Below are positions 32,187 to 34,712 of a DNA stretch of 34,712 bases, one piece after another. The stretch lies in assembly GCF_049059935.1 (NCBI RefSeq), contig NZ_JBMGQR010000046.1, positions 1 to 34,712 of the forward strand. The letters run 5' to 3'. The notes under the pieces are model-generated. The model was not told the origin of the DNA and did not search any database. It saw nothing but the letters and a program-made list of their open reading frames with translations. The position numbers and the translations under genes are program-made. The first letter of the stretch is position 1. Each line of letters starts with the position of its first letter. The stretch is from JAURVT01 sp049059935. GTDB lineage: Bacteria; Actinomycetota; Actinomycetes; Propionibacteriales; Nocardioidaceae.

Positions 32187-32642
32187 GTGAGCGAACGCGA
32201 GCAAGTACCTCCCGTCATGCCCTTTTTGAGCATGTGGACGCGTCCCGACGGCTTGAGCGGTATCGGTGCGGCCGACTTGGCGGGATTTGAGCTGGGCAGC
32301 GTCGGGGGCAAGGCATCTCCGCTGTGGATGCGAGAGATCCCCGGCGAGGTGACCAAGGTCCTCTTCAACCACATGGAGGTGGGTTGGAAGGGGGAGTGGC
32401 ACGAGAGCCCAGTGCCGCAGTGGATCGTGCCGCTCTCGGGGCGCTGGTTCATCGAGACCCAGGACGGAACACGCGTCGAGATGGGACCGGGAGACATCCA
32501 CTGGGGTCAGGACCTCGGGACCCGACAGGTCGACGGCAACACCGGCCATCGTTCGGGCCAGGTGGGTGACGAGCCGTGCGTCCAGTTGATGGTGCAGTTT
32601 GCGCAGCCGCACAACCTGGGGTCCTTCGAGCCGTTCGACTGA
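32187..32642 (+). CDS. Cupin-domain protein divergent from the cat operon
   Basis: The 151-residue single-domain cupin begins near VMPFLSMWTRPDGLSG and has the core blocks VLFNHMEVGWKGEWHESPVP, PLSGRWFIETQDG and MGPGDIHWGQDLGTR. The His of WHESP, a Gln and the His of DIHWG could form a metal site. The start is uncertain: GTG 32187 is used here, while ATG 32217 would begin at MPFLSMW, where related proteins often start; neither has a strong ribosome site. Shared control with the LysR gene and catBAC suggests a role in aromatic metabolism, but the function is unknown. It converges with the dioxygenase gene. Confidence 0.82.
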   Translation: MSEREQVPPVMPFLSMWTRPDGLSGIGAADLAGFELGSVGGKASPLWMREIPGEVTKVLFNHMEVGWKGEWHESPVPQWIVPLSGRWFIETQDGTRVEMGPGDIHWGQDLGTRQVDGNTGHRSGQVGDEPCVQLMVQFAQPHNLGSFEPFD

Positions 32643-32713
32643 CGTGCCAACCGTCTGATCGGACACGAGCGGTGGCAGTCTCGGGACTGGCAACCGGTCG
32701 AGCCGCGGCGCGG

Positions 32714-33589
32714 TCAGAGGTTGCTCTGGTCCGGTGGCACGTCCGTCGGCATCGCGGCGGCGCCACCGGACTCGATGCCCTGGGCGCACGTCATGCCCAG
32801 CGTGTAGGCCGTCATAGACAGCGACCCGTAGGCACAACCGTCGACGAGCACCTCCGCCCGAGGTTCGTCGGCCGCAGCGGCGAGGCCGGCGAGGTACAGC
32901 GACGGGATGAAGTGGTCCGGGGTGGGCACGGCAATGCCGTAGTCGGCGTGCGCGTCGAGGGTCGCCATCTCGGTAGGGTCGGTGAGCATCCGCTCCTTGG
33001 CGTCCTGGTCGAACCGCTGGGCCCACTCGAACCCCTCGTCGGGCATGGAGCGGCTCATGCCGGAGAGGTTGTGCACGACGTTGCCGCTGGTGACGATCAG
33101 GACGCCCTGCTCGCGTAGTGGCGCCAGGCGCGCGCCGAGGTCGAAGTGGTAGTCCGGCCCCTTGTCGGCGTTGATCGACATCTGGACGACAGGGACGTCC
33201 GCGTCGGGGAACGCGTGCAGCAGGACTGACCAGGTGCCGTGGTCGATGCCCCAGGAGTCGACATCGGCACCGACCCAGGTCGGCTTAACGATGTCGCTGA
33301 CCTCCGCGGCCAACTCCGGGAGCCCGGGGGCGGGGTAGTCGACGTCGAACAGGGCCTGGGGAAAGCCGTAGAAGTCGTGGATGGTCCGGGGCCTGGGCAT
33401 CGCGGTGACCGCGGTCGCGTTGATGTACCAGTACGCCGAGACGACCAGGATGGCGCGAGGCCGCGGCACGGACCTGCCGAACGCGCGCCAGGCGCTGGTG
33501 TACCGGTTGACCTCAAGTGCGTTCATGGGGTTGCCGTGGCCGAGGAAGGCCGCGGGCATCGTGCCCGTGACGTCAGGGGAGGTGGTCAA
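32714..33589 (-). CDS. DODA/YgiD-type extradiol dioxygenase-family protein
   Basis: The 291-residue LigB-superfamily protein is like 4,5-DOPA dioxygenase YgiD, which opens catechols between C4 and C5. Family blocks are clear: MPAAFLGHGNPMNALE (metal ligand H18), TIHDFYGFPQALFDVDYPAPG, WGIDHGTWSVLLHAFPDADVP and SGNVVHNL. However, the block that reads SAHW in YgiD is SAYW here, putting Tyr53 where the second metal-ligand histidine belongs. The TTG start at 33589 has GGAG six bases upstream; ATG 33559 is an alternative. Activity is therefore in question. It lies downstream of an alpha/beta hydrolase gene on the same strand. Confidence 0.88.
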   Translation of the reverse strand: MTTSPDVTGTMPAAFLGHGNPMNALEVNRYTSAWRAFGRSVPRPRAILVVSAYWYINATAVTAMPRPRTIHDFYGFPQALFDVDYPAPGLPELAAEVSDIVKPTWVGADVDSWGIDHGTWSVLLHAFPDADVPVVQMSINADKGPDYHFDLGARLAPLREQGVLIVTSGNVVHNLSGMSRSMPDEGFEWAQRFDQDAKERMLTDPTEMATLDAHADYGIAVPTPDHFIPSLYLAGLAAAADEPRAEVLVDGCAYGSLSMTAYTLGMTCAQGIESGGAAAMPTDVPPDQSNL

Positions 33590-33673
33590 CAGGTGCTCCG
33601 ATCGTATCGCGGCGAGTCGGTCAGAGACACGCTAGGCGCACGGCCCCCCGTCCGCAGCAGTGAAGGTCCAGGC

Positions 33674-34414
33674 TCAGGCCGCCGGACCGTCGACAGCTCG
33701 AACGAGCGCCGCCGCAATCTGTGCCGGCGCGGTGAACATCGACTCGTGGCTGGCGACCGTCTCGATGACGATCGGGTCCGCTAGGCGCTCGGGGAACCTG
33801 GGTGCCCAGGCGAACTCGCCGGGCGGCAGGGCGACGTCGTTGGGGGAGATGACGTAGCTCTGGGGGACGCCGAGCGCGCCGTAGTCGACGTCGCCGACCG
33901 GGTCGGTGAAGGTGGCGAACGGCTGGGGGAGCATCAGCGCGTGCGCGATCTCCTGGGCCTCGGAGCCGGCGTCTTGCATGAAGCCGCCGCGCCAGACCTC
34001 GAGCGGCATGGCGACGCTGTTGTCGTCGGAGGCGTCGGCGAGCTGGGTGAACAGGCCCTGGTAGTCCGGCGGGACCAGGTCGAACAGCGACTCGCCGCTC
34101 AGCGGGACGAACGCGCTGTAGTAGACCAGGCGCGTCAGGCGGGAGCGAAGCCGCTCGGCGACCGACGACAGCACCATGCCTCCCCAGGAGTGCCCGACGA
34201 GCACGACGTCGTGCAGGTCGGCGTCCTCGACGTGGGCGACGAGCGCGTCGGCGACGGCGGTCAGGCCCACGCCGCGGCGGTCGTCGCCGGGCGCGAGTCC
34301 CGGGGCCGTGGGCTGGTGGACGACGTGTCCGTCCGCGCGGAGGTGCGCGGCGACGGCGTTCCACGCCCATCCGCCGTGCCAGGCGCCGTGGAAGAGGACG
34401 AAGGTCTGGGTCAT
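33674..34414 (-). CDS. Alpha/beta hydrolase
   Basis: The 246-residue serine hydrolase belongs to the small esterase class related to plant hydroxynitrile lyase/methylesterase proteins. It starts with TFVLFHGAWHGGWAWNAV (oxyanion region), has the nucleophile elbow VLVGHSWGGM with Ser76, and ends with the catalytic histidine at about 223 in ASHESMF. ATG 34414 has GGGAG upstream. It lies 31 bp after an MFS transporter and 84 bp before the extradiol-type gene, so the three probably form an operon. A role in hydrolysing an aromatic ester before ring cleavage is plausible but not shown. Confidence 0.9.
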   Translation of the reverse strand: MTQTFVLFHGAWHGGWAWNAVAAHLRADGHVVHQPTAPGLAPGDDRRGVGLTAVADALVAHVEDADLHDVVLVGHSWGGMVLSSVAERLRSRLTRLVYYSAFVPLSGESLFDLVPPDYQGLFTQLADASDDNSVAMPLEVWRGGFMQDAGSEAQEIAHALMLPQPFATFTDPVGDVDYGALGVPQSYVISPNDVALPPGEFAWAPRFPERLADPIVIETVASHESMFTAPAQIAAALVRAVDGPAA

Positions 34415-34445
34415 GGGTGCTCCCGAGGGGTGTGGGTGGGGTCGG

Positions 34446-34712
34446 TCAGGACGTCTGCTGGGCAGAGGTGTGTGCACGTCGCGGGACGGCGAGGACGGTG
34501 GCCAGGCCGACGATGGCGGCGACGGCCCAGATGGAGAAGTTGACGAGCTGGCCGGCCTCGGCGGCGACCAGCCAGCCACCGCCGGAGATCGCGAGGATGG
34601 CACCGAGCCGTCCGAGGCCGAGCGTCACGCCGAGCGCGGTGGCCCGGGTCGCGTCGGGGTAGTAGGTGGCGACGAACCCGTTGACGAGGATCTGCGCGCC
34701 GATCGAGCCGAA
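34446..34712 (-). CDS. MFS transporter, aromatic acid:H+ symporter type (5' end outside window)
   Basis: Only the C-terminal 88 codons are present and the start lies right of the window. The visible part has the last two membrane helices with GAQILVNGFVATYYPDATRA and LGVTLGLGRLGAI, a pattern typical of the AAHS family (PcaK, BenK, MhpT), followed by a short charged tail. It precedes the alpha/beta hydrolase by 31 bp. It probably imports the aromatic substrate for the downstream hydrolase and dioxygenase genes. Confidence 0.85.
   Translation of the reverse strand, partial: FGSIGAQILVNGFVATYYPDATRATALGVTLGLGRLGAILAISGGGWLVAAEAGQLVNFSIWAVAAIVGLATVLAVPRRAHTSAQQTS

Overview
The window looks like chromosome or large plasmid of a high-GC actinobacterium. 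The support is GC-biased third codon positions, frequent GTG/TTG starts, leaderless-type promoters, MMPL transporters, a CmtR-type sensor and 4-bp stop/start overlaps. Nocardioidaceae or a related soil lineage is plausible, but the sequence does not fix the genus. No rRNA, tRNA, CRISPR array or intact insertion sequence was seen.

Region 1 (1-3.4 kb, minus strand): a metal/envelope cassette cmtR - CDF metal exporter - membrane-anchored DsbA-like protein - lspA, running into the start of the cytochrome c biogenesis gene ccsB. The usual upstream neighbour of ccsB (resB) is missing.

Region 2 (4.1-14.4 kb): a catabolic unit built around overlapping divergent promoters at 11.86-11.91 kb. Leftwards runs an eight-gene operon: branched-chain-type ABC importer (binding protein, LivH, LivM and a fused LivG-LivF ATPase), a PhlG/phloretin-hydrolase-like C-C hydrolase, an IclR regulator, a DUF3500 protein and a cupin without metal ligands. 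Rightwards runs a flavin aromatic hydroxylase and a fumarylacetoacetate-hydrolase-family enzyme. Together they suggest uptake and breakdown of an acylated polyphenol by a route I do not recognise as described. This is the best candidate for a new system.

Region 3 (14.6-19.7 kb): a persulfide/sulfite detoxification locus. It has a TauE-type exporter and a CstB-like persulfide dioxygenase-rhodanese, divergent from a rhodanese, an MMPL transporter and a CstR/CsoR regulator. Three C-tract/G-tract palindromes sit at the promoters and look like the regulator's operators.

Region 4 (19.7-28.8 kb): a looser, partly decayed stretch. It holds a broken quinone oxidoreductase, a secreted zinc protease with a Pro-rich repeat linker, a TetR/SDR divergent pair with a shared palindrome, an MMPL transporter followed by a 15-bp perfect hairpin, another TetR, and a frameshifted thiolase that was once the last gene of the cat operon. 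Several 0.6-0.8 kb stretches hold nothing recognisable.

Region 5 (28.8-34.7 kb): the catechol branch of the beta-ketoadipate pathway (LysR-catB-catA-catC, minus strand), divergent from a cupin gene. It is followed by a DODA/YgiD-type extradiol dioxygenase that lacks one expected metal-ligand histidine, an alpha/beta hydrolase and the end of an aromatic-acid MFS transporter.
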